Shown: positions 8,788 to 17,613 of the stretch, one piece after another | How the letters are laid out: each line of letters opens with the position of its first letter | How positions within the stretch are numbered: the stretch's first letter is position 1 | Assembly: GCF_000196795.1 (NCBI RefSeq) | Contig: NC_014259.1 | Span: forward strand, 2,294,001-2,358,000 | DNA: 64,000 bases | Direction of reading: 5' to 3' | DNA from: Acinetobacter oleivorans DR1 | Lineage (GTDB): Bacteria > Pseudomonadota > Gammaproteobacteria > Pseudomonadales > Moraxellaceae | Notes under the pieces: model-generated | The model's database searches: none | What the model was told of the DNA's origin: nothing | The model's input: the letters and a program-made list of their open reading frames with translations, nothing else | Program-made: the position numbers and the translations under genes

Positions 8788-10608
8788 TTAATGATTAGAT
8801 TTAGTATGTGTATCGATATCAAAATACATCCACTCAGCATGTAAAATTGGATGCTTTTTATATCCAATGATTTGTGGTTGAGCCAGCATATTTCGGTAGC
8901 GTGCATAAGAGACTTGAACAGGCATATACACTTCTAATAAACGTGTCATTTTTCGATAAAGCGCGTCTCTCTCAGGACCTGCTTGCATTTGTTGTGTCTG
9001 ACGATATAACTGATCAAACTCTGGTGTCGAACCACAAGACCAGTTCGTCATATGCGTATTGGGTCCATAAAAATTCTGCATAAAATTATCCCCATCTGGA
9101 TAATCGGCGATCCATGCAGAAGAACCAAACATACCTTCACATTGTTTTTGCGCTCGAATGAGGTCTGCAAAAAGCATGGGTTTAAAGACCATGCGAATAT
9201 TTAAACTATCAAAGTTCTTTTTCCAAAGCTCAGCGCTTTGCTGACCAATACTGTCACTGCGCGCCATATATTCAATGACGAGAGGCTTACCGTCTGGTTG
9301 TGTACGCCAACCTGAAGCATCTTTTTTATAGTGATATCGATCTAATAATAAATTTGCTGCTTTCACGGAATATGGCGTACTGGTTCTATACTGTGGATCG
9401 TTACCCACTACCCCTGGTGGAACTGGAAAATCTAAACGCTGAGCATCATCATTTCTTACTAATTTAATTTCTTGATCTATTGAACGAGACATTGCTATTG
9501 CACGGCGCAAAGCAATCTTTTCTTTACTCATTCCGCCAACGACCGGATTTTTAAGGTTCCAATAGATATAGCTAATTTCAGGATCAACAATACGAGATAG
9601 CTGCACACCTTCTTTAGCAAGTTCAGGTCTTAATTTACCGTCTTTAATTGCTTTTGCGACCAGTTGACCTTCAAGCTGAAATATATCAATTTCACCACGC
9701 TGAAATGCCAGCCATCGCGATTGATTTTCTTCCATAACCTGAATATCAATTGTGCCTATTTGAGGCATTTTTTTACCTTTAAGGCGTTTTACAATTGCCT
9801 CATCCTCAGGGCTACTGGCAGCAAAGTTCCAAGTAAAACCACGGAAATCAGGATTCGCTTTTAAAACAATTCGTGATGCTGGTACCCATTTACTGAGTAC
9901 ATAAGGTCCAGTCCCTACAGGATGGCCCATTACATAACCTGCTTTATCTTTATATTTTTCGATGACTTCACGTGCCACCGCACCTGTAGGGTCATGTGCC
10001 AGTAACAAAGGAAAGTTATAATCTGGCTTAACTAAACGAATCACCAAGGTGTATTTATCTGGTGTTTGTAAACCAATTACTTTTTGGTCATAGTTAAATT
10101 TTCCAGTTTTATTGGCTGCGTTTATTAATGCATCCATACCTTCAATTTTGTTCTCTAGCAACCAGCTATTTGGAGAACGTAAATTCGGGTCCAATAAACG
10201 CTTAAAAGAGTACGCATAATCATTGGCTGTTAATTCTCGTGGTTTACCTTTGAAAACAGGGTCCTGTGTAAAATAAATACCCTTTTTTATGTGAATGGTA
10301 TAAGTCAGACCATCGGGACTGACTTCTGGCATGGCTGTGGCTATTTTCGGAACAAGTTTTGCTGGCCTTGCTAAGTAGTCATAGGTATATAAAGTTTCAA
10401 ATATTGAAGTGGTTACATGTGCTGAATATAGATCATGAATATAAGCTGGGTCGAAACCTGTTTCTGCTGTCGGGAATACGTAACGTAGAACTTTATTGGG
10501 ATCGGCTGGGCTTTTAGCACATAGAGCTGTAGAACCAGTTAATGCCATGCTAGCAAGTAAAAAACTGACACCACAATGCTTGAGCTGTTTTATTAAATTT
10601 TCAGTCAT
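8788..10608 (-). CDS. Periplasmic peptide-binding protein, SBP family 5 (second copy)
   Basis: A 606-residue extracytoplasmic solute-binding protein of the OppA/DppA/YejA family. An N-terminal signal peptide (hydrophobic to about residue 30, ending near LCA-KS) directs it to the periplasm; no clear lipobox follows, so it is more likely soluble. PSPDGLTYTIHIKKGIYF-type text (here VSPDGLTYTIHIKKGIYF), VGTGPYVLSKW and the GSSAWIADYPDGDNFMQNFYGPN block are hallmark SBP_bac_5 regions. It is a clear paralogue of the next protein upstream, matching it block by block, yet diverged enough to suggest different ligands. It joins the peptidase gene with no gap (stop and next open frame adjoin) and is 18 bases from the upstream binding-protein gene. 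Confidence 0.9.
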   Translation of the reverse strand: MTENLIKQLKHCGVSFLLASMALTGSTALCAKSPADPNKVLRYVFPTAETGFDPAYIHDLYSAHVTTSIFETLYTYDYLARPAKLVPKIATAMPEVSPDGLTYTIHIKKGIYFTQDPVFKGKPRELTANDYAYSFKRLLDPNLRSPNSWLLENKIEGMDALINAANKTGKFNYDQKVIGLQTPDKYTLVIRLVKPDYNFPLLLAHDPTGAVAREVIEKYKDKAGYVMGHPVGTGPYVLSKWVPASRIVLKANPDFRGFTWNFAASSPEDEAIVKRLKGKKMPQIGTIDIQVMEENQSRWLAFQRGEIDIFQLEGQLVAKAIKDGKLRPELAKEGVQLSRIVDPEISYIYWNLKNPVVGGMSKEKIALRRAIAMSRSIDQEIKLVRNDDAQRLDFPVPPGVVGNDPQYRTSTPYSVKAANLLLDRYHYKKDASGWRTQPDGKPLVIEYMARSDSIGQQSAELWKKNFDSLNIRMVFKPMLFADLIRAQKQCEGMFGSSAWIADYPDGDNFMQNFYGPNTHMTNWSCGSTPEFDQLYRQTQQMQAGPERDALYRKMTRLLEVYMPVQVSYARYRNMLAQPQIIGYKKHPILHAEWMYFDIDTHTKSNH

Positions 10609-10626
10609 ATTTATCTTTATCTAAAA

Positions 10627-12405
10627 TTATTTTTTATCAGGGGTAATATCAAGATATTGCCAGTTTGTGTTCATTATTGGATGAGGTTTAAAACCCTGAA
10701 CTTGTGGCCGTATCAACCAATTACGAATTCGCGTTACATGAATAATCCAGGGATTATCAGCTTCAATCTGGCGGTTAAGCTTTTCATAATATGGTAGACG
10801 TTGTTGGGGTGGTAAATGAGTGGCTTGATTATAAAGGGCATCATATGTTTTAGACTGGTAACAAGCATGGTTTCCCTGACCAGCATTTGGTCCATACAGT
10901 AATTGTGCAAAATTGTCTCCTTCAGGATAGTCAGCAATCCATGCGCCGCTCCAAATCATATATTTACATTGAGTTGCAGCCTTTAAGTTATCTGCAAAAT
11001 TACTCACTTTGAATTCTGCGCGAATACCAATCGCGTCTAAATTTTTTTTCCAGAGTTCGGAGTGAATAACCGATGCTGAACTATTTTCATTATTAATTTT
11101 TAAAACCAAAGGTTTTCCGTTTGGCAAGTTTCGATAGCCATCAGCCCCTTTTTTATAACCATAATAATCAAGTAATTTATTTGCCAATAATGGATTATAC
11201 CCTACGCTACTTCTGTACTTGGGGTTATATCCATTTACACCTTCAGGTATGAACATTTCTGCTCTAACAGCTTGGCCTTTGTAAGCCTGTCTTATACTTT
11301 CTTTTTGATTATATGCCAACGTAATTGCTCTACGAAGTGCAATCTTTTCTGGGCTAAAACCACCAATGACCGGATCACGCATGTTCATCATCGTATAGGT
11401 CATTTCAGGTTCTTTATTTGGAAAATGCTTAATTCCCCTTTTCTGAAAAGAAGTCTTAAGTTGATTTCCATCTAAAGCTTGAGGAACAGCATCTGCTGTA
11501 AGTCTGTCAAAATCTAATTGACCAGACTGAAAAGCTAACCATCGTGACTGTTGTTCCTCAATAATACTGACTACAACCTTACCAATTTGGGGCATTTTCT
11601 TACCGCTCATTTCTTTAATAAGCTGGTTATCCCACGGCGTGCCTGTTGACTTAAAATTCCAGACAAAACCTCGATAATCAGGATTGGCAACTAATTCGAC
11701 CTTACTTCTCGGTACATATTTACTTAGCATGTACGGTCCGGTACCAACTGGATGCATACCGATACGGTCACCGTAATAGTCAACAACCTCTTTTGCAACG
11801 CCACCAAAGGTAATATAGGCAAGAATATAAGGAAAATTAAAATCTTGGCGAGTCAAAGTAAATTGTAAAGTATATCGATCAAGTGCTTTAACCCCAGTAA
11901 TTGGAGTAGCATAATTAAACTTTCCCGTTTTCTTTGCTTGAGCTACAACTGCATCTGCACCTAATAATTTACCCTCAATAAAAGAAACTGAAGGTGCCCT
12001 ATTTTCAGGATCTAAAATGCGTTTAATTGTATAGACGTAGTCTTCAGCTACTAGCTCACGGCGTTTACCTTTAAAAGCAGGGTCATTGGTAAAATAAATA
12101 CCGGGCCTAATTTTAAATGTATAAACTTTACCGTCTTGTTCAACCTTAGGCAGGCTTTCAGCCGTATATGGAACTAACTGTACTGGACGAGCTAAATAAT
12201 CATATTTGAGTAAAGGCTCAAATATGGTTTCCGCGATACTGGCACTATAAAAATTGGTGGTTTTAACCATGTCAAAACCATCATCTGGGGCTTCATAGGC
12301 AACGTGTAATATTTTGTTTGGTTGCGCAGGCGTTTGGGCGAAAGCACAAGAAACTGATGTAATAGCCAGACTTAGAATTGCGAGCTTAAAAATTTTTAAT
12401 TTCAA
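10627..12405 (-). CDS. Periplasmic peptide-binding protein, SBP family 5 (first copy, first gene of operon)
   Basis: A 592-residue binding protein of the same family as its neighbour. It starts with TTG: the next residues KLKIFKLAILSLAITS form a proper signal peptide with cleavage near CAFA-QT, and an AGGTAGGA ribosome site is directly upstream, so no shorter ATG form is sensible. VGTGPYMLSKY, NPDYRGFVWNF and WSGAWIADYPEGDNFAQLLYG are the conserved SBP_bac_5 blocks. As first gene of the leftward operon it is preceded by a 780-base regulatory region shared with the TonB-dependent receptor. A sigma-54-like element lies about 190 bases upstream. The Trp/Tyr-rich peptide-binding type is consistent with oligopeptides, but the ligand is unknown. 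Confidence 0.9.
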   Translation of the reverse strand: MKLKIFKLAILSLAITSVSCAFAQTPAQPNKILHVAYEAPDDGFDMVKTTNFYSASIAETIFEPLLKYDYLARPVQLVPYTAESLPKVEQDGKVYTFKIRPGIYFTNDPAFKGKRRELVAEDYVYTIKRILDPENRAPSVSFIEGKLLGADAVVAQAKKTGKFNYATPITGVKALDRYTLQFTLTRQDFNFPYILAYITFGGVAKEVVDYYGDRIGMHPVGTGPYMLSKYVPRSKVELVANPDYRGFVWNFKSTGTPWDNQLIKEMSGKKMPQIGKVVVSIIEEQQSRWLAFQSGQLDFDRLTADAVPQALDGNQLKTSFQKRGIKHFPNKEPEMTYTMMNMRDPVIGGFSPEKIALRRAITLAYNQKESIRQAYKGQAVRAEMFIPEGVNGYNPKYRSSVGYNPLLANKLLDYYGYKKGADGYRNLPNGKPLVLKINNENSSASVIHSELWKKNLDAIGIRAEFKVSNFADNLKAATQCKYMIWSGAWIADYPEGDNFAQLLYGPNAGQGNHACYQSKTYDALYNQATHLPPQQRLPYYEKLNRQIEADNPWIIHVTRIRNWLIRPQVQGFKPHPIMNTNWQYLDITPDKK

Positions 12406-12595
12406 GTTCCTACCTACTTAATTAATTTTTTAAAGATATTATCCTTTTGAGTAACATCTAAATCCGAATAAGAAAAGTTCTTTCTCAATGGACTACTTTC
12501 TTCTTTGTAAATTATTAACCTTTCTATTCAATCTTTTATTTGATCGAATGGAAAACATCATAATGAAATTAGAAAGCTGTAACTATCTAATATAA

Positions 12596-12611
12596 AGCGA
12601 ATTTCATGCCA
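12596..12611 (-). promoter_or_regulatory. Possible sigma-54 promoter facing the peptide-binding protein operon
   Basis: On the minus strand the text TGGCATGAAATTCGCT has GG and GC separated by exactly 10 bases, as sigma-54 requires. It matches the -24 box at TGGCA(T)G and the -12 box as TCGCT instead of TTGCT. The predicted start is near 12585, giving a leader of about 180 bases before the TTG at 12405. It is weaker than its divergent partner. Confidence 0.45.
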
Positions 12612-13114
12612 TATTTTATGATCAAGAATAATTCATATAGAAATATTTAAAATTTACATTTTAATTAGGCACTTAAAACTTCTGGGACTATATAAATAAA
12701 AGTAAGTTTTTGCCAAATATTATATTTATATAACTTATCCATTATTAGCCTATAATGCACAATTAAAAGTCATGAATGTTTCATTCTAGTTCATAATTTT
12801 TTTATAGACCAAACAAGAAATATCAACATAAGATGCTAATTTATATTAAAAAATAAAAAAACAAAAGAAATGTTACATTATACAATTACATTTAAAAAAG
12901 TTCTAAAAAGATACAAAAGATACGAATCGATACATGAACAATCCAATAATGATTACTTTTTGTACAAATAATTTTGGAACTTTTGGCCACTGTATGAAAA
13001 CTTACCAAATGGAAAATTTTTTAGGTGAAGATAAAACACTAAATCCTCACCACAAACATAATAAAATCAATATATATCAATATTTTGCATAAACTAAAAA
13101 AGAAAAATATATAG

Positions 13115-13132
13115 TTGGCACTTGCTTTGCTT
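13115..13132 (+). promoter_or_regulatory. Sigma-54 (RpoN) -24/-12 promoter for the TonB-dependent receptor gene
   Basis: TTGGCACTTGCTTTGCTT matches the sigma-54 consensus TTGGCACN5TTGCW at nearly every fixed base, with GG at 13117-13118 and GC at 13129-13130 separated by exactly 10 bases. The predicted start is about 13142, some 43 bases before the receptor ATG at 13185. Sigma-54 promoters need an ATP-driven activator bound upstream; the long upstream region leaves room for that. Confidence 0.8.
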
Positions 13133-13184
13133 AAAAACTTTCCAGCAATATCGCTAACTACAACAAAAAGGGATCAAATCCACG

Positions 13185-15854
13185 ATGAAAAAAAAATACA
13201 ATGTTCGATCTCAGGTAACCCCCAAGATTGGCAAAACAATTCTTAAATTAAGTACCCTTAGTTTAAGCATGATGTGTCTTACCATGGCACAAGCAGCAGA
13301 AACAGAACAATCAAGCAATGATGATAAACCCGTCAAAGTTGTAAAAGTTGCTGTGACAGGCTCTTCAATCAAGGGAGTTGCAGCTCAAAGTGCTTCACCA
13401 ATTACTATCGTAAAAGTGGATGAAATTTTAAAACAAGGGGTAACTACAACTGAAGAAGCTTTAGCCAAAATTAGTGCAAACCAATCTAATTTTGTTACTG
13501 CCAGTAACGTGGGTGCAAGTAAAACAGCTGGTTCAGCGGCAAACTTGAGAGCCTTAGGTGCCAATAAAACACTTGTTTTACTTAATGGTCGTCGATTAGC
13601 TGCAAATGCATATGACAGTGGCGTCACAAACTTAAATATTATCCCACTCGCAATGTTAGACCGCATTGAGGTTCTAAGAGATGGCGCCTCTTCCATTTAT
13701 GGAACAGATGCAATTGGCGGGGTAATTAACTTTATTACCAAAAAGCAATTTACCGGACTTAATCTGACCGCTGGTTATCAAAAACCAGAACAAAAAGGCG
13801 GTGAGCAGCAAGACTACAGCATCTTTGGTGGCTTCGGTGATTTAGACGAAAATGGCTATAACGTTTTTGGTGTGGTGGACTATCGCAAAGGCGATGATGT
13901 CATGGCCAAAGACCGTAAAGTTAGTCGGCGTGGAGGCATATTACCCGAATTAGGTGTCAATAGAACCAGTAGTGGTTCATTCCCTGCCAATGTCCCAGGT
14001 TTAGGTAACCCTTACGCATCCACTGGTTGTGGTAATAACCCTCTTAATAGTGTCGATGATGGAACTTGTCGATATAACAGTCAAGCTGTGATTGGAATTG
14101 TTCCAAAAACAGAAGACATCTCAGCTATGGGCCGAGCTACATTTAAACTAAATGATAATTTTAACGCGATTGCAGAATATTTATATGCAAGAAGTGAAGT
14201 CACTACTTCAGTTGCGCCAGATGTATTTTTTGATCTGACGCTTGACTCTAATAGTAAATATTATCCAGGAAACGGCATAACTCCAGCTTTAGCAGGCGCG
14301 AAGGGAACTATCCCTTTATATCTGCGTTCACAATCGGGTAATCGTATAAGTAACAGTATTAACCAATCACATAGATTGTTTGCTGGTATTGAGGGTGAAA
14401 CTCATGGTTGGGACATTAATTCAGGCGTTACCTATGCACATAGTAGTGCATCGGATGCTATCGTAAGTGGCTATTTAAACTTTGATAAAACACAAGAAGC
14501 TTTAAATAATGGTATTTTAAACCCATTCGGACCACAAAACCCTGAAGATGCTAATGTATGGAATGAGTTAGGAGTTGAAGGTAAATATTTAAAAGCCAAC
14601 CTAGATACAACTACGGTTGATTTCACTGCAAGCCGACCTATATTTAAATTACCAGCTGGAGATGTTGGTTTTGCAGTTGGAGCAAGCTATCGTTATGAAG
14701 ATTGGACTTCAAAAGTCGTTACTGATGTTGCCCGAGTAGCACCTAGTACAGGTGTCGATCCTGATGAACCAGTAAATACTGGCGATCGTAATATTAAATC
14801 GGTATTTACTGAATTTCATATCCCACTTCTTAAAACTTTAGAAGCTCAAATTGCCGCTCGTTATGATGACTACAACGATTTTGGTGATACGTTTAATCCA
14901 AAATTTGCACTTCGTTGGGAACCTATTAAACAGTTAATGTTCCGTACAACTTATAGTACAGGTTTCAGAGCACCAACACTTTGGGAAGTTAATGGCGCAA
15001 ATTCGATAACCAATACAGGTGCATCATATAATGATCCACTGCTTTGCCCTGGTGGAGTTGTACAACCAGGAGGGCAAAAAGAACGTGATTGTAAGATGCA
15101 ATTTGATAGACAAAATGGAGGTAATAAAACTCTAGATCCAGAAGAGTCAAAGTCTTTTACTGCAGGTTTAGTATTTGAACCAATTAAAAATTTAGCCTTC
15201 ACTCTTGATTACTTCAATATCGAAGTCGACAAGCAAATTGCTACACTTTCGGAAACTGCTATTTTTAATGACCCTGTGAAATATGCAGACAAATTTGTAC
15301 GTAATCCTGATGGCTCATTAGATTATATTATTACAACACAACAAAATTTAGGTGGAATTAAAACTTCTGGTTTCGACGTCGGCTTAAGTTGGGTTTCTCC
15401 AATGACTGCTACAGGTCGATTCGGTTTCAACATTGATGGTACATATATAACAGACTACAAATACCAAGCCGAGCCAGATGGAGAATGGATAGGTGTTGCT
15501 GGGTCATATAGCGGCTTAGACTATCAATCTATTATTCTGCGTTGGAAACATACCGCAAACCTAAATTGGAATTATGAAAACTGGGCTTTAAATCTGCAAC
15601 AAAACTTCTCTCGTGGGTACCAAGATCAAAACTCTAACGACCAAAACCATAGAGTCAGCGACTATACAACATACAATATTTCAGGCACTTATAAAGGCTT
15701 TAAAAATCTAGAAGTGACCGCTGGTATTAAAAATATTTTTGATGAAGACCCTCCTGCTTCTAATGTAATTGATAACTTTCAAATGGGATATGACCCACGT
15801 TACGCAGATCCTTTAGGGCGTACGTACTTTGTACGAGGTACATATAAGTTCTAA
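13185..15854 (+). CDS. TonB-dependent outer-membrane receptor
   Basis: An 889-residue outer-membrane transporter. A signal peptide ends near AQAAE (about residue 39). A TonB-box-like KVVKVAVTGSSI follows, then the plug domain (about residues 60-190) with the landmarks LNGRRL, DRIEVLRDGASSIYG and DAIGGVINFIT. The rest is a 22-strand beta-barrel ending in a terminal Phe (RGTYKF), as expected for BAM assembly. Paired Cys residues in extracellular loops (GCGNNPLNSVDDGTC) may be disulfides. It does not look like the well-known siderophore receptors; relatives of this type in other proteobacteria import diverse nutrients. An AAGGGAT ribosome site precedes the ATG. It heads the rightward unit with its own TonB system and lies divergent from a peptide ABC transporter, so a peptide-like ligand is a reasonable inference, not proven. 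Confidence 0.9.
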   Translation: MKKKYNVRSQVTPKIGKTILKLSTLSLSMMCLTMAQAAETEQSSNDDKPVKVVKVAVTGSSIKGVAAQSASPITIVKVDEILKQGVTTTEEALAKISANQSNFVTASNVGASKTAGSAANLRALGANKTLVLLNGRRLAANAYDSGVTNLNIIPLAMLDRIEVLRDGASSIYGTDAIGGVINFITKKQFTGLNLTAGYQKPEQKGGEQQDYSIFGGFGDLDENGYNVFGVVDYRKGDDVMAKDRKVSRRGGILPELGVNRTSSGSFPANVPGLGNPYASTGCGNNPLNSVDDGTCRYNSQAVIGIVPKTEDISAMGRATFKLNDNFNAIAEYLYARSEVTTSVAPDVFFDLTLDSNSKYYPGNGITPALAGAKGTIPLYLRSQSGNRISNSINQSHRLFAGIEGETHGWDINSGVTYAHSSASDAIVSGYLNFDKTQEALNNGILNPFGPQNPEDANVWNELGVEGKYLKANLDTTTVDFTASRPIFKLPAGDVGFAVGASYRYEDWTSKVVTDVARVAPSTGVDPDEPVNTGDRNIKSVFTEFHIPLLKTLEAQIAARYDDYNDFGDTFNPKFALRWEPIKQLMFRTTYSTGFRAPTLWEVNGANSITNTGASYNDPLLCPGGVVQPGGQKERDCKMQFDRQNGGNKTLDPEESKSFTAGLVFEPIKNLAFTLDYFNIEVDKQIATLSETAIFNDPVKYADKFVRNPDGSLDYIITTQQNLGGIKTSGFDVGLSWVSPMTATGRFGFNIDGTYITDYKYQAEPDGEWIGVAGSYSGLDYQSIILRWKHTANLNWNYENWALNLQQNFSRGYQDQNSNDQNHRVSDYTTYNISGTYKGFKNLEVTAGIKNIFDEDPPASNVIDNFQMGYDPRYADPLGRTYFVRGTYKF

Positions 15855-15858
15855 ATGG

Positions 15859-15900
15859 TTGTTCTGCAAACATGACTTAAACATCGTGTTTGCAGAACAA
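15859..15900 (+). promoter_or_regulatory. Strong intercistronic hairpin between receptor and tonB
   Basis: A perfect 14-base inverted repeat (15859-15872 and 15887-15900) with a 14-base loop starts 5 bases after the receptor stop codon. No T-run follows, so it is not a standard intrinsic terminator. It may protect the receptor mRNA from 3' exonucleases or partly uncouple receptor and tonB levels. Confidence 0.7.
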
Positions 15901-15961
15901 ATACTCACCCTTAGTCAAACATTAATTTAAGAATTGTTTGTCTCAAGTTTCAGGAGTAACT

Positions 15962-16675
15962 ATGGGCATGACTTTTACAGACATAGAAAATAAATCTGCA
16001 AAGCGCCTTATTGGTATTGCCGCAGTACTTTTTCTGCATCTTATTGTTGCCTATATTCTGATGTCAGGTTTAGCAAACAATATTCAAAAACCAGCAGAAA
16101 AACCTGTGGAATTACAAATTATTCAAGACATTAAACCACCTCCTCCACCTAAACCGGAGGAGCCAAAACCTAAGGAAAAACCACCTGAGCCACCTAAAAT
16201 GGTAGAAAAAGTTGCCAAAGTTCCTGAGCCGCCTAAACAAGTAGAGAAAGTAGCGACACCGGTACAAAAAACGACACCAGTAGCTCAACCAACTAAAGTT
16301 GCTACTCCAGCTCCTGCTGCACCTAGCACCCCATCACCAAGCCCTGTTGCCGCACCAGCTCCAGTGGCAGCTGCCCCAGCTCCTAAACCAGCTGGCGTAA
16401 CTCGCGGTGTTTCGGAAGGTTCTGCTGGCTGTGAAAAACCGGAATATCCTCGTGAAGCACTGATGAATGAAGAACAAGGTACGGTGCGTATACGTGTTTT
16501 GGTTGATACTTCAGGCAAAGTCATTGATGCCAAAGTAAAAAAATCAAGTGGCAGCAAAACCTTAGATAAAGCAGCAACTAAAGCTTACAGCTTATGTACA
16601 TTCAAACCAGCAATGAAAGATGGCGTGCCTCAGCAAGACTGGTATGAAATTGAATATCCATTCGTAATTGAATAA
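15962..16675 (+). CDS. tonB: TonB energy-transducing protein
   Basis: A TonB protein of 237 residues from the ATG at 15962, which has an AGGAG site 5 bases before it; an earlier in-frame TTG at 15938 has none. It has a short cytoplasmic N-terminus, one membrane anchor (about residues 16-38), a Pro/Lys/Glu-rich periplasmic spacer (about 45-130, with PPPPPKPEEPKP), an Ala/Pro linker, and a C-terminal TonB domain containing the PEYPREA motif that docks with the TonB box. Two Cys in the C-terminal domain (GCEKP and SLCTF) could form a disulfide. It is followed by exbB and two exbD genes, making a complete energising complex. It carries proton-motive energy from ExbB/ExbD to outer-membrane receptors, surely including the receptor encoded just upstream and probably others. 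Confidence 0.93.
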   Translation: MGMTFTDIENKSAKRLIGIAAVLFLHLIVAYILMSGLANNIQKPAEKPVELQIIQDIKPPPPPKPEEPKPKEKPPEPPKMVEKVAKVPEPPKQVEKVATPVQKTTPVAQPTKVATPAPAAPSTPSPSPVAAPAPVAAAPAPKPAGVTRGVSEGSAGCEKPEYPREALMNEEQGTVRIRVLVDTSGKVIDAKVKKSSGSKTLDKAATKAYSLCTFKPAMKDGVPQQDWYEIEYPFVIE

Positions 16676-16716
16676 ACAATTGAATTAGTCAGAAATTAAA
16701 AAATATTGGAGATAAT

Positions 16717-17598
16717 ATGATGAAAAAATCAACTCAACCGCTAGTACGTTTCGCTTCTGCAAGTTTAATCGCAGCTTGCTCATTACTTCCATTAAACTCG
16801 GTTTTTGCAGAAGAAACGAGTAATACTCCTGTGGCAACAGCAACCGCTGAAGCTACTTCAAATGCAAATACTCCAACTCCACCACCGAAACCAGCAACAA
16901 GCGAAACTGTTAAAAACCCTTATGGTCTAGAAGCGCTTTGGCGTGAAGGAGACTTAGTCGCTAAATCTACCTTATTTATATTAGTACTGATGTCTATTGG
17001 CACGTGGTACATCATTATTTCAAAATTCTTACAACAAGCTAAAGTAAAACGACAAGGCAAAGAGGCAGAGAAAAGTTTTTGGGAAGCAACTTCACTAGAT
17101 AATGCAGCTGATAATTTAGAACAAAGTAGCGCATATCGCTTTATTGCTGAAAAAGGCATTAACTCAACTAAATCGCACGGCGGCTCTTTACTTGAGCGAA
17201 TCGATTTTAATACATGGGTGAGCATATCAATTCAACGTGCAATTGAAAAAATACAAAATCATTTAGGTGGTGGTTTAGCTTTCTTAGCAACCGTTGGATC
17301 AACGGCACCCTTTGTTGGTCTTTTTGGTACGGTTTGGGGAATTTATCACGCATTAACTGCCATCGGAATTTCAGGTCAGGCATCTATTGATAAAGTTGCT
17401 GGTCCTGTCGGTGAAGCTTTAATTATGACAGCTATTGGTCTTGCAGTCGCAGTACCCGCTGTACTTGGTTACAACTGGCTAACTCGCCGTAATAAAGCCG
17501 TTATGGAAAATGTTCGTTCATTTGGTTCAGATTTACACGCAGTTTTATTAAGCGGAGAAATTAGTACCAATAATTCGGTTAACCGCAGCATTAAATAA
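16717..17598 (+). CDS. exbB: ExbB, proton channel subunit of the TonB complex, with cleavable leader
   Basis: This 293-residue MotA/TolQ/ExbB protein forms, with ExbD, the inner-membrane proton channel that drives TonB. It belongs to the longer ExbB class: it begins with a signal-peptide-like leader (hydrophobic to about residue 31, SVFA-EE) and a periplasmic Thr/Ala/Pro-rich stretch before the first core helix (LFILVLMSIGTWYIII). The conserved block LATVGSTAPFVGLFGTVWGI, split here as the TM2 region around residues 190-210, and the last helix (LIMTAIGLAVAVPAVLGYN) are classic. GGAG is 5 bases before the ATG. It lies 41 bases after tonB and 15 bases before exbD. Confidence 0.92.
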   Translation: MMKKSTQPLVRFASASLIAACSLLPLNSVFAEETSNTPVATATAEATSNANTPTPPPKPATSETVKNPYGLEALWREGDLVAKSTLFILVLMSIGTWYIIISKFLQQAKVKRQGKEAEKSFWEATSLDNAADNLEQSSAYRFIAEKGINSTKSHGGSLLERIDFNTWVSISIQRAIEKIQNHLGGGLAFLATVGSTAPFVGLFGTVWGIYHALTAIGISGQASIDKVAGPVGEALIMTAIGLAVAVPAVLGYNWLTRRNKAVMENVRSFGSDLHAVLLSGEISTNNSVNRSIK

Positions 17599-17613
17599 CG
17601 AGGAGCAAACGTT

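Larger units (their letters stand above)
12406..13184. other. Divergent regulatory region between the peptide transporter and TonB receptor operons
   Basis: A 779-base AT-rich stretch with no convincing gene. It holds a strong sigma-54 promoter facing right (13115-13132), a weaker one facing left (12596-12611), and between them about 500 bases with several symmetric or repeated motifs: AAAAGTTC/GAACTTTT (12896-12903 and 12977-12984), TTTGTACAAA (12959-12968), CATTAT-6-ATAATG (12740-12757), and three GATAC repeats (12910-12932). Such a region would suit an enhancer-binding activator, but none of these motifs is a recognised site. Confidence 0.6.

Noticed and set aside
12740..12757. CATTAT-TAGCCT-ATAATG as a possible Fur box
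   Set aside because: The 6-6-6 arrangement does not match the 19-base Fur consensus, and it is far from either promoter.
13385..13696. Open frame of about 100 codons antisense to the TonB receptor gene
   Set aside because: Codon-position shadow of the receptor plug domain, with no ribosome site and no family resemblance.
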